This document shows, in pieces, positions 8,893-17,405 of a DNA stretch of 64,000 bases. How positions within the stretch are numbered: the first letter of the stretch is position 1; every line of letters begins with the position of its first letter. Source of the DNA: Bacteroidota bacterium (GTDB taxonomy: Bacteria; Bacteroidota; Bacteroidia; UKL13-3); contig JAIYAT010000017.1 in assembly GCA_027488905.1 (NCBI GenBank), positions 1 to 64,000 of the forward strand, written 5' to 3'. The translations under genes were made by a program, and so were the position numbers. The notes below the pieces were generated by a model. It did not search any database, was not told the origin of the DNA, and saw only the letters and a program-made list of their open reading frames with translations.

Positions 8893-9054
8893 ATGTTTAA
8901 ACAACACATTCAAAATATGAGCGGTATCCAAGACGGTTACCTTGTATTTTCCCTTATTGTATTCTTTGTATTCTTTGTGGGAATTGTTTGGTGGACTTTC
9001 ACCGCTGATAAAAAGTATTTGAAAGACATGGAAGAAAAACCATTTGAAAATTAA
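8893..9054 (+). CDS. ccoQ: Cbb3 oxidase small subunit CcoQ
   Basis: A 53-residue protein starting ATG 8893. A short amphipathic leader (MFKQHIQNMSGIQDGY) precedes one transmembrane helix (LVFSLIVFFVFFVGIVWWTF) and a charged tail (ADKKYLKDMEEKPFEN). Size, single helix and position between ccoNO and ccoP fit CcoQ/FixQ, which stabilises the oxidase complex. It is 12 bases after ccoNO and 11 before ccoP, so all three are co-transcribed. Confidence 0.88.
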   Translation: MFKQHIQNMSGIQDGYLVFSLIVFFVFFVGIVWWTFTADKKYLKDMEEKPFEN

Positions 9055-9065
9055 AAAATATTCAC

Positions 9066-9935
9066 ATGAGAAATAAAATTTCAATCACCTTGGCAATGCT
9101 AATGCTTGCCGGTACCCTAGGGGCTCAAACAACAGAGGTTGCAAGTAATGGCCCGGGTTTAACTACTATTCTCATTGGCGTAAATGCAGTTTTATTGCTT
9201 TTAGCTATCTTTTTATTGTTAACGCTTTCAAACGCGGTGCAAAGATTACGTGCTGGAGAAAGTGGTAAAGTTCATTTATCTTGGTGGGATAAGTTTGCAG
9301 CTTTAAAAACTGAAAAAACTGAAGAAGAATTAAGACTAGATGAAGACTTCGACGGCATCTATGAATTGGATAATCCAACGCCACCTTGGTTCAACTTTAT
9401 ATTTTACACAACTATAATTGTAGGTATATTATACTTGTTAAATTACCATGTTCTTAAAACTGGTTTACTACAAGATGCTGAGTACACAGAAGAGGTTGAA
9501 GAAGGGAAAGCCAAAACTGCTGCGTACTTAGCTAAAGCTGGTAATCTAATTGATGAAAACAATGTTACCTTATTAGCCGAAAAAGTAGATGTAGAAGCTG
9601 GAAGTAAAATGTACCAAGAGAAATGCGCCGTTTGTCATGTAAATGATGGTGGTGGATCTGTTGGTCCAAACTTAACTGATGCTTATTGGATACATGGCGG
9701 GGATGTTAAATCTATTTTCAAAACCATTAAGTATGGTGTACCTGCAAAAGGTATGATTTCATGGCAAAATACTTTTAATGGAAAGCAAATGCAGCAACTT
9801 GCAAGTTTTGTGAAAACCTTACAAGGAACTACCCCAGCTAAGCCAAAGGATCCACAAGGTGATCTTTACAATGAAGGTGGCGCTGTGGCACCAGCAGCAG
9901 ATAGTGTAGCTGTAAAAGTTACAGCTTTGAATTAA
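9066..9935 (+). CDS. ccoP: Cbb3 oxidase cytochrome c subunit III (CcoP), single haem
   Basis: A 289-residue membrane cytochrome. It begins with a helix that may act as a cleaved signal (LAMLMLAGTLGAQ) followed by a second helix (about 30-55). A cytoplasmic linker ends in PPWFNFIFYTTIIVG (third helix, about 110-130), and a periplasmic domain carries one haem site, KCAVCH, near residue 190 with a distal Met in KGMISW. Proteobacterial CcoP has two haems and fewer helices; the extra N-terminal region and single haem match the Bacteroidota form. The C-terminal tail (about 25 residues, rich in Ala, Pro and Val) is low in complexity. Confidence 0.93.
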   Translation: MRNKISITLAMLMLAGTLGAQTTEVASNGPGLTTILIGVNAVLLLLAIFLLLTLSNAVQRLRAGESGKVHLSWWDKFAALKTEKTEEELRLDEDFDGIYELDNPTPPWFNFIFYTTIIVGILYLLNYHVLKTGLLQDAEYTEEVEEGKAKTAAYLAKAGNLIDENNVTLLAEKVDVEAGSKMYQEKCAVCHVNDGGGSVGPNLTDAYWIHGGDVKSIFKTIKYGVPAKGMISWQNTFNGKQMQQLASFVKTLQGTTPAKPKDPQGDLYNEGGAVAPAADSVAVKVTALN

Positions 9936-9948
9936 TATAGAACAATAA

Positions 9949-11358
9949 ATGAAAAGTGCTCAGGCTTTAGATCAAGATCATTTTAGAGATGAATTATCAA
10001 ATGTAGATAAGAAAGGTAAACGCCTTTGGATACATCCAAAAAAACCTAAAGGCAGTTTCTACAACTATCGCACTTGGTTCTCTTGGTTCTTGATGGCATT
10101 GATGTTTATAGGTCCTTTCCTTAAACTCAATGGCAGGCCTTTGCTACTTTTAAATGTCTTAGAAAGAAAGTTTATCATATTTGGTATGGTGTTTTGGCCG
10201 CAAGACCTTAACCTATTTGCCTTACTCATGCTTTCTTTTATATTATTTATTGTTCTATTTACTGTTTTATTTGGCAGGGTTTGGTGCGGTTGGGCTTGCC
10301 CTCAAACCATCTTTATGGAAATGCTTTTTAGAAAAGTTGAATACCTTATTGATGGTGATAGCGCTCAACAAAAGAAACTTGCTAACCAAGAATGGAATAC
10401 CGAGAAAATTACAAAAAGGGTGCTTAAACACACCCTTTTTTGGATTCTCTCTTTTGTAATTGCTAACACATTTTTAGGATATATAATAGGGATAGATGAA
10501 CTTAAATTAATGATAACCGATGGCCCTTTTGAGCATATCGGGAAGTTCATTTCCCTGTCCATTTTTACTACTGTTTTCTATTTTGTATTTTCCTCTCTTA
10601 GAGAATTAGTTTGTATTTTCATTTGCCCTTATGGCAGACTTCAAGGTCTTATGCTCGACAAAAATTCGATGGTGGTAGCCTACGATTTTGTAAGGGGTGA
10701 ACCAAGAGGTAAAATGAAAAAGGGTGAAGAAACACCTAAAGGAGATTGTATTGATTGTAAACTATGTGTCAATGTTTGCCCTACAGGCATTGATATTAGA
10801 AATGGTACGCAGTTAGAGTGTATCAACTGTACTGCTTGTATTGACGCTTGTGATGAGGTAATGGTGAAAATAGAAAAGCCTAAAGGTTTGGTTCGTTTTG
10901 CATCTCTTAATAATATCACTGAAGGTAAAAAATTAAAATTGAATTTGAGAAACGGTGCTTATGGCGTAGTTTTGATTGCTCTTTTAAGTGTTTTTGCTTA
11001 TTTGCTCACCACAAGAAAATTAGTAGAAACCACTTTACTTAGAACGCCTGGCATGCTTTACCAAAAAACTGCAGACGGTAAAATAAGTAATTTGTATACC
11101 ATAGAGTTTGTTAATAAGACTTTTGATGAATTACCAATAACCTTGCAAATTATTGAACCAGCAGGTTCTGAAATTAAAATGGTTGAAGGGGATAATGTTG
11201 TGGTGCATAAAGAAAGTGTTGGAAAGGTAAGTTTCTTTCTTCAAATGAAACCTGAAAACATCAAGAAACTAAATACACCAGTGAGAATTCAAGTGTTGAG
11301 CAATGGTAAACTTATCGAAGAAATGAAGTCGAAATTTAATGGGCCAATTTTTAAATAA
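9949..11358 (+). CDS. ccoG: Cbb3 oxidase accessory iron-sulfur protein CcoG
   Basis: A 469-residue membrane ferredoxin. It has several helices, including one with the motif CGWACPQTIF (near residue 107), then two [4Fe-4S] cluster motifs at about 265-300 (CIDCKLCVNVCPTG and CINCTACIDAC). A C-terminal Ig-like periplasmic domain (about 365-469) completes the protein. CcoG/FixG/RdxA proteins act with CcoI, CcoH and CcoS in cbb3 assembly; a copper-reducing role has been proposed for the family. It lies 13 bases after ccoP and 8 before ccoH. Confidence 0.93.
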   Translation: MKSAQALDQDHFRDELSNVDKKGKRLWIHPKKPKGSFYNYRTWFSWFLMALMFIGPFLKLNGRPLLLLNVLERKFIIFGMVFWPQDLNLFALLMLSFILFIVLFTVLFGRVWCGWACPQTIFMEMLFRKVEYLIDGDSAQQKKLANQEWNTEKITKRVLKHTLFWILSFVIANTFLGYIIGIDELKLMITDGPFEHIGKFISLSIFTTVFYFVFSSLRELVCIFICPYGRLQGLMLDKNSMVVAYDFVRGEPRGKMKKGEETPKGDCIDCKLCVNVCPTGIDIRNGTQLECINCTACIDACDEVMVKIEKPKGLVRFASLNNITEGKKLKLNLRNGAYGVVLIALLSVFAYLLTTRKLVETTLLRTPGMLYQKTADGKISNLYTIEFVNKTFDELPITLQIIEPAGSEIKMVEGDNVVVHKESVGKVSFFLQMKPENIKKLNTPVRIQVLSNGKLIEEMKSKFNGPIFK

Positions 11359-11366
11359 TACGATAT

Positions 11367-11807
11367 ATGAAAATTAATTGGGGAACAAAATTGGTGTTTT
11401 TCGCACTGCTATTCATGACCTTCATTGTTGTTTTGGTAGTGCGTATTATGCGCACAGATGTGCCAATGGTGGAGGAAAACTATTATGAAAAAGGACTCAA
11501 TTACCAAGACGAAATTAACAACAGTGCGCATACCGATACCATGGTTCAATTTAATGTTTTTAAGGATGATAGCGGTAACCAGAATCTGGTAGTATTAAAT
11601 GTTTCAAGTGCCGATATCCCTAATGGAAAACTTACTTTTTATAGGCCTTCAAATGATAAGGAAGACACAGAAGCTGAGATTTCCATTCCTTCTAAAAAAG
11701 AATTTCAGTTTCCTCTTCATACGCTAAATCCAGGTAAATGGACGCTTAAATTCACTTGGACAAGAGACGGTAAACGTTATAAAATCGAAAAACCCATTAG
11801 CAAGTAA
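11367..11807 (+). CDS. ccoH: Cbb3 oxidase assembly protein CcoH (FixH)
   Basis: A 146-residue protein with one N-terminal transmembrane helix (LVFFALLFMTFIVVLVVRIM) followed by the short signature PMVEENYYEKGLNYQDEI, typical of FixH/CcoH, and a periplasmic beta domain ending WTRDGKRYKIEKPI. It is needed for assembly of the oxidase. It overlaps the next start codon by one base (TAATG), indicating translational coupling. Confidence 0.88.
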   Translation: MKINWGTKLVFFALLFMTFIVVLVVRIMRTDVPMVEENYYEKGLNYQDEINNSAHTDTMVQFNVFKDDSGNQNLVVLNVSSADIPNGKLTFYRPSNDKEDTEAEISIPSKKEFQFPLHTLNPGKWTLKFTWTRDGKRYKIEKPISK

Positions 11808-12496
11808 TGTTGTTCTTTACAGCATTTATTACAGGAATTTTAGGTAGTTTTCATTGTGCTGGAATGTGCGGCCCTATTGCATTCGCTTTGCCTTTTAAGC
11901 AAACTGGAAATTTAAATTTTTATTTAGGTAGGTTCATTTATAACCTCGGTAGAATAGTTACCTACTCCTTTTTAGGCTTATTAATGGGCCTGTTTGGTTC
12001 AGGACTAAAACTCGCAGGCATCCAACAAGGTCTTAGTATTGCAGCAGGCATTTTAATACTTTTATGGGCTTTGTATCAATATTTGGGTTTGCGGGTAATT
12101 AAGTTTCAACCGCTTTCTTGGTTAGGAAAAGGATACTTTTCAAAATTAATGGGAAATGCTTCTTATACCTCTTTATTGAGTATAGGTTTACTAAATGGTT
12201 TGTTGCCTTGTGGCTTTGTTTACCTTGCTTTAGTTGGTTCAAGCGTTACCCAAAATCTCCTAGATGGAGCAATTTTTATGGCATTGTTTGGATTAGGTAC
12301 GCTTCCCATGATGTTTGGTGTGTCTATTGTTGGTCAGTTTTTGTCTCAAAAAGTACGCTCTAATTTCTCTCGCTTAACGCCCATTTTCGCCATTTTAATT
12401 GGGGTGATTTTTATTGTTCGTGGACTAAACTTGGGAATTCCATATTTAAGTCCACAACTTCAAAGCAACACCATAGAATCAAGTGAATGCCACTAA
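11807..12496 (+). CDS. TauE/SafE-like (UreH-like) membrane protein of the cbb3 locus
   Basis: A 229-residue protein with about six transmembrane helices. The first helix contains GSFHCAGMCGPIAFALPF; this His-Cys-x2-Met-Cys pattern is typical of the UreH-like transmembrane domain grouped with sulfite exporter TauE/SafE. A second conserved segment, LNGLLPCGFVYLAL, follows near residue 125. Genes of this type commonly end cbb3 clusters in Bacteroidota and are suspected of handling copper or redox partners during assembly; that role is inferred from context and the cysteines. Its stop overlaps the convergent pabA stop by 4 bases. Confidence 0.8.
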   Translation: MLFFTAFITGILGSFHCAGMCGPIAFALPFKQTGNLNFYLGRFIYNLGRIVTYSFLGLLMGLFGSGLKLAGIQQGLSIAAGILILLWALYQYLGLRVIKFQPLSWLGKGYFSKLMGNASYTSLLSIGLLNGLLPCGFVYLALVGSSVTQNLLDGAIFMALFGLGTLPMMFGVSIVGQFLSQKVRSNFSRLTPIFAILIGVIFIVRGLNLGIPYLSPQLQSNTIESSECH

Positions 12497-13074
12497 TCTT
12501 GATTGCTTAAGCTAGCCAATCCCAAAAAGTTTTGAATTAAGGTTAAACCGCCTTCACTTAAACAAGATTCTGGATGAAATTGAATGCCATAAATAGGCAA
12601 TTCAACGTGGGAAATAGCCATTATTTCGTTATCCTCTACACTTATAGCTAATTGGTTCAAACATTCTGGTAATTCTTTTATAACCAATGAATGATATCTT
12701 GTAGCATTGAATTGGGTGGGTAAATCCAAAAACAAGGCATCGTCGTTGTGTTCAATTATACTAACTTTTCCATGCATGGGCTTTAACCCTTTAATTAGCT
12801 TTGCCCCAAAGAATAATCCAATTGCTTGATGGCCTAAACATACACCTAAGATGGGTGTTTTACCTGCCGTAAGCGCAAGAATATCCATGGTATTACCAGC
12901 TTCAAGTGGCGTTCCTGGTCCAGGCGAAATCACGAGTGCATCATAAGCCAAAGGATTAATCAAATCCAAGGAAATGTCATTCCTAAACACCTCACAAGTA
13001 CCGCCAGATTGCTCTATATAATCTTTCAGCATGTAGGTGAAAGAGTCAAAATTATCAATTAGTAAAACGTTCAT
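12493..13074 (-). CDS. pabA: Glutamine amidotransferase, aminodeoxychorismate/anthranilate synthase component II
   Basis: A 193-residue class I glutamine amidotransferase. It starts LLIDNFDSFTYML, has the oxyanion motif SPGPGTP, the nucleophile Cys in GVCLGHQAIG (about residue 80) and the His-Glu pair in IQFHPESCLSEGG (about 168). It releases ammonia for a chorismate-using synthase. PabA and TrpG cannot be separated by sequence alone; no pabB or trpE is adjacent, so either or both roles are possible. It is the last gene of a minus-strand operon with a glycosyltransferase and FkbM methyltransferase (start and stop overlap by one base), a metabolically unrelated pairing. Confidence 0.87.
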   Translation of the reverse strand: MNVLLIDNFDSFTYMLKDYIEQSGGTCEVFRNDISLDLINPLAYDALVISPGPGTPLEAGNTMDILALTAGKTPILGVCLGHQAIGLFFGAKLIKGLKPMHGKVSIIEHNDDALFLDLPTQFNATRYHSLVIKELPECLNQLAISVEDNEIMAISHVELPIYGIQFHPESCLSEGGLTLIQNFLGLASLSNQD

Positions 13075-14177
13075 TAAAGCAGGGATTGATAAACTTCAAA
13101 TGTTTTTCGTAAATGATTCTCCCAGCTAAAATCAGCGCTTCTCTTTACAGCTTTACTTCTTAGTTCGGTTTGAACCAAAGCATTTGTTAATATCAATTTT
13201 ATTTTGCTTGCAAGATCTTCTTCGTCATTAGGGTTAAAGTATAAGGCAGCATCAGCTGCTACTTCTCTAAATACTGGAATATCGCTCAAAATAGTGGGTG
13301 TTAAACATTTCATAGCTTCAAGGGTTGGAATACCAAAGCCTTCGTTAAAACTTGGATATACAAAAACCTGCGCATTTTGATACGCGTACTTTAATTCAGC
13401 ATCTGTCAATTTGTAATGAAATACTTTCTGAGTTAGGTTCAACCTTGAAATGATTTGTTTTTCTTGATTTGATAACGCTTGTCCACCACAACATACCAAA
13501 TTTAATTCTGGAAAGTCTTCAGATAAACTGCCAAATGCATTGAGTAAAGTATTAAAATTTTTATAGTGACTGCGCTCTCCCACAAACAATAGGTAATTAT
13601 TTGGCAGATTTTTTATAGGAGTACTTTGTTCAGGAAGGTTTTGTGCCAAATGAATAATGCTAACCTGTTTGTTTTTTGTAAATGGGTAATATTCTTCCAT
13701 TTCTTTTTTGGTTTGACCCGACACCACAATGATATGATCAGCACGTTCCAAATTTTGCTTTTTTATAAGGGCCAAGGAGTCATTGCTCTTTTCATGGGTC
13801 AGATCGTGCAGCGTAAAAACCAGTTTTGTAGCCTTGGGTAGAGCAGAAAAAAAGTAATTTGAATAAAAGCTTGGGTGAAAAATGCTGATGCTTCCAGATT
13901 TTAGTTTTCGATTGGTCATAAAATGACTCAAATTACCAATTAAGAATCGGATTGTTTTACCTTTTAAGGGGAATTGGTGATTTTTTAAATAAGGTTTAAA
14001 TTTACTTAATCCAGCTTCTTGCAAATATTCATTTTCAGAATAAAGGTTTTGGAAATTTATATCTGCTTTAGTAAATTTATTTCTAGCATTTAGAATTTCG
14101 ATAAAAATTCTGCTTACACCCCCAAATCTTTGGCGAATAAAAATTTCATCATCAATTAAGACTTGTGGTTTTTTCAT
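13074..14177 (-). CDS. Glycosyltransferase family 1/4 (GT-B)
   Basis: A 367-residue GT-B glycosyltransferase. The N-terminal part carries YSENEYLQ and FHPSFYSNYFF, with a second lobe starting near NNYLLFVGERSHYKN. The sugar-nucleotide motif FVYPSFNEGFGIPTLEAM (E-x7-E, near residue 282) and ILSDIPVFREVAADAALYF complete the GT4 signature. It likely adds a sugar to a cell-surface glycan. The acceptor is unknown. It is 10 bases downstream of the FkbM methyltransferase gene. Confidence 0.87.
   Translation of the reverse strand: MKKPQVLIDDEIFIRQRFGGVSRIFIEILNARNKFTKADINFQNLYSENEYLQEAGLSKFKPYLKNHQFPLKGKTIRFLIGNLSHFMTNRKLKSGSISIFHPSFYSNYFFSALPKATKLVFTLHDLTHEKSNDSLALIKKQNLERADHIIVVSGQTKKEMEEYYPFTKNKQVSIIHLAQNLPEQSTPIKNLPNNYLLFVGERSHYKNFNTLLNAFGSLSEDFPELNLVCCGGQALSNQEKQIISRLNLTQKVFHYKLTDAELKYAYQNAQVFVYPSFNEGFGIPTLEAMKCLTPTILSDIPVFREVAADAALYFNPNDEEDLASKIKLILTNALVQTELRSKAVKRSADFSWENHLRKTFEVYQSLL
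13167..13178 (+). repeat. Iterated 12-mer, copy 3
   Basis: Exact copy within the minus-strand glycosyltransferase gene; on the coding strand it is read in frame as Leu-Val-Gln-Thr. Confidence 0.8.
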
Positions 14178-14187
14178 CCAACAAAAA

Positions 14188-14871
14188 CTAAATTTTGGAG
14201 TCTTTATAAAAACAAGTGTTCACAGATTTTGCAACTAAAGTATACCCTTGTTGTGTTAAATAATGATGTACTTTATCATTCATTATTTCATCCATATGCT
14301 TAAGTAATACCTCAGCTAAAACTATTTTTGGTCTGAACCGACTCCAATCATTAGATTTTAAAACCTGTAAATCATGTCCTTCTACATCTACACTCATAAA
14401 GCTAATGGCTTGGTTTAAGGGCAAATGCTTGGTTAAAATTTCATCCAACCTTTGAGTGAATATTTCTTTTTTAAAAGCGAGTTTACTTCCATTTGCTGCA
14501 TGAAATTTATATCCTTCCTCGTCGATTGTATTTAGGGCAGGTTCTTCAAATGCATAATAGGTTAATGCAATTGGGGTATCCGAAACGGCGGCTTCAATAT
14601 TTATATCTTTGGGTCTTTTACGATTGAAAATAGCCATGCTATTGGGCATTGCATCTATATTTATGCCCGTCCAACCTTTTTTGTAAAAAAAATAAGTGTT
14701 TGAAAACCTAAACGGATGGTGGGCACCAATATCAATGTAAAAACCTTGTGTATCACGCTCAAAAAGTCTGGCCAAAATAAGGTCTTCCCCTTCTTGGGCA
14801 TAAGATTTTCTGTGATACCCTAAAATTTGCTGCTTCATTTTATAGAGCAGTTGAGAAAGTGAACTTGCCAT
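14188..14871 (-). CDS. FkbM family methyltransferase
   Basis: A 227-residue SAM-dependent methyltransferase of the FkbM type. Motif I-like sequence YIDIGAHHPFRFSNT appears near residue 47, after SYAQEGEDLILARLF, which is typical for the family. Further features are GINIDAMPNS (acidic residue after the second strand) and FMSVDVEGHDLQVL (about 155), then a short C-terminal strand region. Members methylate sugar or other hydroxyl groups, often in surface glycans, consistent with the glycosyltransferase that follows. It has its own promoter at 14900-14930. Confidence 0.87.
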   Translation of the reverse strand: MASSLSQLLYKMKQQILGYHRKSYAQEGEDLILARLFERDTQGFYIDIGAHHPFRFSNTYFFYKKGWTGINIDAMPNSMAIFNRKRPKDINIEAAVSDTPIALTYYAFEEPALNTIDEEGYKFHAANGSKLAFKKEIFTQRLDEILTKHLPLNQAISFMSVDVEGHDLQVLKSNDWSRFRPKIVLAEVLLKHMDEIMNDKVHHYLTQQGYTLVAKSVNTCFYKDSKI

Positions 14872-14899
14872 TTATTTTTACAAATCAATTTATTGGTTA

Positions 14900-14930
14900 C
14901 AAACTTATTTAAAATTTGGTTCAAGCCAAC
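14900..14930 (-). promoter_or_regulatory. Promoter for FkbM-glycosyltransferase-pabA operon
   Basis: On the minus strand a -7 box TAAGTTTG (14907-14900) stands 19 bases downstream of GTTG (14930-14927), one mismatch from TTTG. The start codon is at 14871, giving a leader of about 25 bases. A variant of the iterated motif (TTGGTTCAAGCC on the plus strand, 14916-14927) fills the spacer. Confidence 0.5.
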
Positions 14931-14954
14931 ACAGGATAATTTCCTAAAATTAAA

Positions 14955-14984
14955 TTTGCTCAAATAATAAATTGTCTATATTTG
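14955..14984 (+). promoter_or_regulatory. Promoter for alpha/beta hydrolase gene
   Basis: TTTG at 14955-14958, an 18-base spacer, and TATATTTG at 14977-14984, an exact match to the Bacteroidota housekeeping promoter. Transcription should start near 14989, excluding the TTG at 14982 as start codon and supporting ATG 15003. Confidence 0.7.
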
Positions 14985-15002
14985 GCCTACAAAAGAGCGT
15001 TA

Positions 15003-15767
15003 ATGGATTATCATATTCGCAAAGAAGGCAAGTTTAACTACATTGATGAAGGGGAGGGAGAAGTTTTACTTCTACTTCACGGATTATTTGGCGCGCTCAG
15101 CAATTGGAAGGATGTTTTGAACCATTTTAGCAAGGAACATCGTGTGGTTATTCCGCTTATGCCAATCTTTGAGATGAATATTCTTAAATTAAGCGTAGAT
15201 GGCTTAGCCAATTTTATTCATGATTTTATTGAGTTCAAAGGCTTTGAAAAGGTCCATATTCTAGGAAATTCATTGGGCGGGCATGTGGCTTTGGTTTATG
15301 TTAAAAAGCATCCACAAAAGGTTAAGACGCTTTTGTTAACGGGTAGTTCTGGTTTGTATGAAAACGCATTTGGCGCATCCTATCCTCGTAAAGGAGATAA
15401 AGCGTTTTTAAAAGAAAAAATCAGTCAAACCTTTTACGATCCAGCTTCTACCACCGATGAATTGGTGGATGAAGTATATGAAACCATACAGGATAAAGGG
15501 AAATTATTGCGAATCCTTACCATGGCAAAATCAGCCATTAGGCACAATATGAGAAATGATATTCCAAATTTCAAAATGCCAGTTTGCCTAATTTGGGGTC
15601 AACAAGATACCATAACTCCACCAGAAGTATGTGATGAATTTCATGAGCTTTTCCCAGATTCGGAGAAACATTTTATAGACAAATGCGGCCATGCACCTAT
15701 GATGGAGCAGCCTGCTTCTTTTAATATAATTGCATCGGCCTTTTATGCCAAACAAATCAATAGATAA
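15003..15767 (+). CDS. Alpha/beta-fold hydrolase
   Basis: A 254-residue alpha/beta hydrolase. It has an oxyanion-hole motif LLLLHGLFGALSNW near residue 22, the nucleophile elbow GNSLGGH (Ser near residue 86), an Asp in LIWGQQDTITPP (about 197) and the catalytic His in DKCGHAPMMEQP (about 225), so the triad is complete. The substrate is not predictable. The gene is first in a plus-strand run with the CBS protein and NAD kinase (3 and 4 base gaps). The start ATG 15003 follows from the promoter at 14955-14984. Confidence 0.88.
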   Translation: MDYHIRKEGKFNYIDEGEGEVLLLLHGLFGALSNWKDVLNHFSKEHRVVIPLMPIFEMNILKLSVDGLANFIHDFIEFKGFEKVHILGNSLGGHVALVYVKKHPQKVKTLLLTGSSGLYENAFGASYPRKGDKAFLKEKISQTFYDPASTTDELVDEVYETIQDKGKLLRILTMAKSAIRHNMRNDIPNFKMPVCLIWGQQDTITPPEVCDEFHELFPDSEKHFIDKCGHAPMMEQPASFNIIASAFYAKQINR

Positions 15768-15770
15768 GTC

Positions 15771-16430
15771 ATGTTTGCAATTCAATTTGTATCGCAAGAG
15801 TTATTTCCATTAAAACGCTCTGACGCTTCTGAAAATGCCATGCTATTTATGGAAGATTGGCAAGTGAAAGAATTGCCTGTGGTAGAAGCTGGCAAAATAA
15901 TAGGCATGATTACCTACAATCAAGCTTTTGAAAACCCTGGCAAACGTGTAGATGAATTTATGCAATTACCTGATGCTTATTTAGTGAATACCAATTTGCA
16001 TATTTGGGAGGTTTGGAGTAAATTTCAATCATTAGGCTTAACAACAGTCTGCTTGCAACAAGAAGACGGCATGTTTGCAGGGCAAATTCATCTTAAAGAT
16101 TTATCCATACAATCTTTTGCGCATTCGGCCCTTATGCAAGAAGGAGCCATTCTTGTTTTGGAGGTTGAAGCAATTCAATATTCATTAGCAGAAATTGCTA
16201 GGATTTGCGAGGCTAATCAGGCAAAAATTATACATTTAATGATTGAGCCAATAAAGAGTGAGGCAAATATGCTCCAAATCTCTATTAAGCTAAATACGAG
16301 TTATCCAGCATACGTAATAGCTAGCTTAGAGAGGTTTTCTTATAAGGTTACTTTTAGTAGTGGTTTTGCCGATCCTAACCATTCATTTGATGATAGGTAT
16401 AAATGGCTGGTTAAGTACCTAAACACCTAA
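15771..16430 (+). CDS. CBS-domain protein with C-terminal ACT-like region
   Basis: A 219-residue protein. Residues 1-125 contain two weak CBS repeats (WQVKELPVVEAGKIIGMITYNQAF and LTTVCLQQEDGMFAGQIHLKDL). Residues about 135-205 resemble an ACT-like alpha/beta fold (ILVLEVEAIQYSLAEIARICE, then LQISIKLNT). CBS pairs usually bind adenosine nucleotides and regulate enzymes; the partner here is unknown. The position directly before nadK (4 bases) suggests a role linked to nucleotide or energy status, which is inference only. Confidence 0.75.
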   Translation: MFAIQFVSQELFPLKRSDASENAMLFMEDWQVKELPVVEAGKIIGMITYNQAFENPGKRVDEFMQLPDAYLVNTNLHIWEVWSKFQSLGLTTVCLQQEDGMFAGQIHLKDLSIQSFAHSALMQEGAILVLEVEAIQYSLAEIARICEANQAKIIHLMIEPIKSEANMLQISIKLNTSYPAYVIASLERFSYKVTFSSGFADPNHSFDDRYKWLVKYLNT

Positions 16431-16434
16431 AAAC

Positions 16435-17328
16435 ATGAGAATCGCCATTTTTGGTAAATATTTTAAAGAAGAGAAGTTTTCTGAAATTCAAGAGTTCTTC
16501 GAAAAACTCCAACACAAGAAGATCTTTTTCTCTGTTTATAGAAAATATTACGACGATTGTATCAGGAATGGTTTAAACCTACCTTCCAATTTACCTCAAT
16601 TTAATAACCATGAGGAATTTGTAGAGGGTAATTTCGATTATTTATTTAGTATTGGAGGAGATGGTACTATATTAAACTGTGTTGAAATAATGCTAGATAG
16701 GCCAATCCCTATTGTGGGAATTAACACAGGTAGGTTAGGTTTCTTAGCCGGTGTTGCCGCAATAAATGCCTCTGCAATAATTACAGAATTAGAGAAAGGT
16801 AGGTTCACACAAGATAAAAGAACCCTGTTAGAATTGGCATCAAATAAACCCCTTTTTGGTGGAGTTAAATTTGCGCTTAACGATTTTGTTTTGCACAAAA
16901 AGGACAGCTCAAGTATGATAACCATTCATTCCTATATCAATGGTGAATTCTTAAATTCTTATTGGAGCGATGGCTTAATTATTTCAACACCAACAGGTTC
17001 AACGGGTTATAACCTTAGTTGTGGTGGGCCAATTCTTTATCCAAGTTCTCAAAGTTTTGTGATTACCCCTATTGCCCCGCATAACTTAAATGTTCGACCA
17101 ATTATCATTTCCGACCAAAACGTAATTTCTTTTGAAATTGAAGGAAGAAGCAGCAGTTTCTTAGCCACACTAGATTCTCGGTCGGAAAGTATAGACAATA
17201 GCACTCAACTTGCCATTAAAAAGGCAGATTTTGAAATTTGCTTATTGCGTTTTCATGGAGATAATTATCTAAATACCTTAAGAGAAAAGTTACTTTGGGG
17301 TCATGACAATAGAAATTTCAAGGCTTAG
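16435..17328 (+). CDS. nadK: NAD kinase
   Basis: A 297-residue ATP-NAD kinase that phosphorylates NAD to NADP in the cytoplasm. The diagnostic GGDGT motif appears in FSIGGDGTILN near residue 75, followed by GINTGRLGFLAG (about 99) and the second core motif ISTPTGSTGYNLSCGGPI (about 182). Length and motif order fit the family. Its neighbours form a conserved arrangement in Bacteroidota with DUF6089 proteins, uppS and bamA downstream. Confidence 0.95.
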   Translation: MRIAIFGKYFKEEKFSEIQEFFEKLQHKKIFFSVYRKYYDDCIRNGLNLPSNLPQFNNHEEFVEGNFDYLFSIGGDGTILNCVEIMLDRPIPIVGINTGRLGFLAGVAAINASAIITELEKGRFTQDKRTLLELASNKPLFGGVKFALNDFVLHKKDSSSMITIHSYINGEFLNSYWSDGLIISTPTGSTGYNLSCGGPILYPSSQSFVITPIAPHNLNVRPIIISDQNVISFEIEGRSSSFLATLDSRSESIDNSTQLAIKKADFEICLLRFHGDNYLNTLREKLLWGHDNRNFKA

Positions 17329-17370
17329 GCAAATTTCTTCATATCATTTTGCACTTTACTGACGTTTAAC

Positions 17371-17400
17371 TTTGTGATTTGATGTTTTTCAGTATTTTTG
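17371..17400 (+). promoter_or_regulatory. Promoter for the DUF6089 - uppS - bamA genes
   Basis: TTTG at 17371-17374, an 18-base spacer, and TATTTTTG at 17393-17400. The ATG of the first DUF6089 gene is at 17406, only 5 bases after the -7 box, so the mRNA is predicted to be leaderless or nearly so. Confidence 0.65.
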
Positions 17401-17405
17401 CCTTT

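Noticed and set aside
14982-15002. TTG start for the alpha/beta hydrolase
   Set aside because: It lies inside an exact TATATTTG promoter box; ATG 15003 is used.
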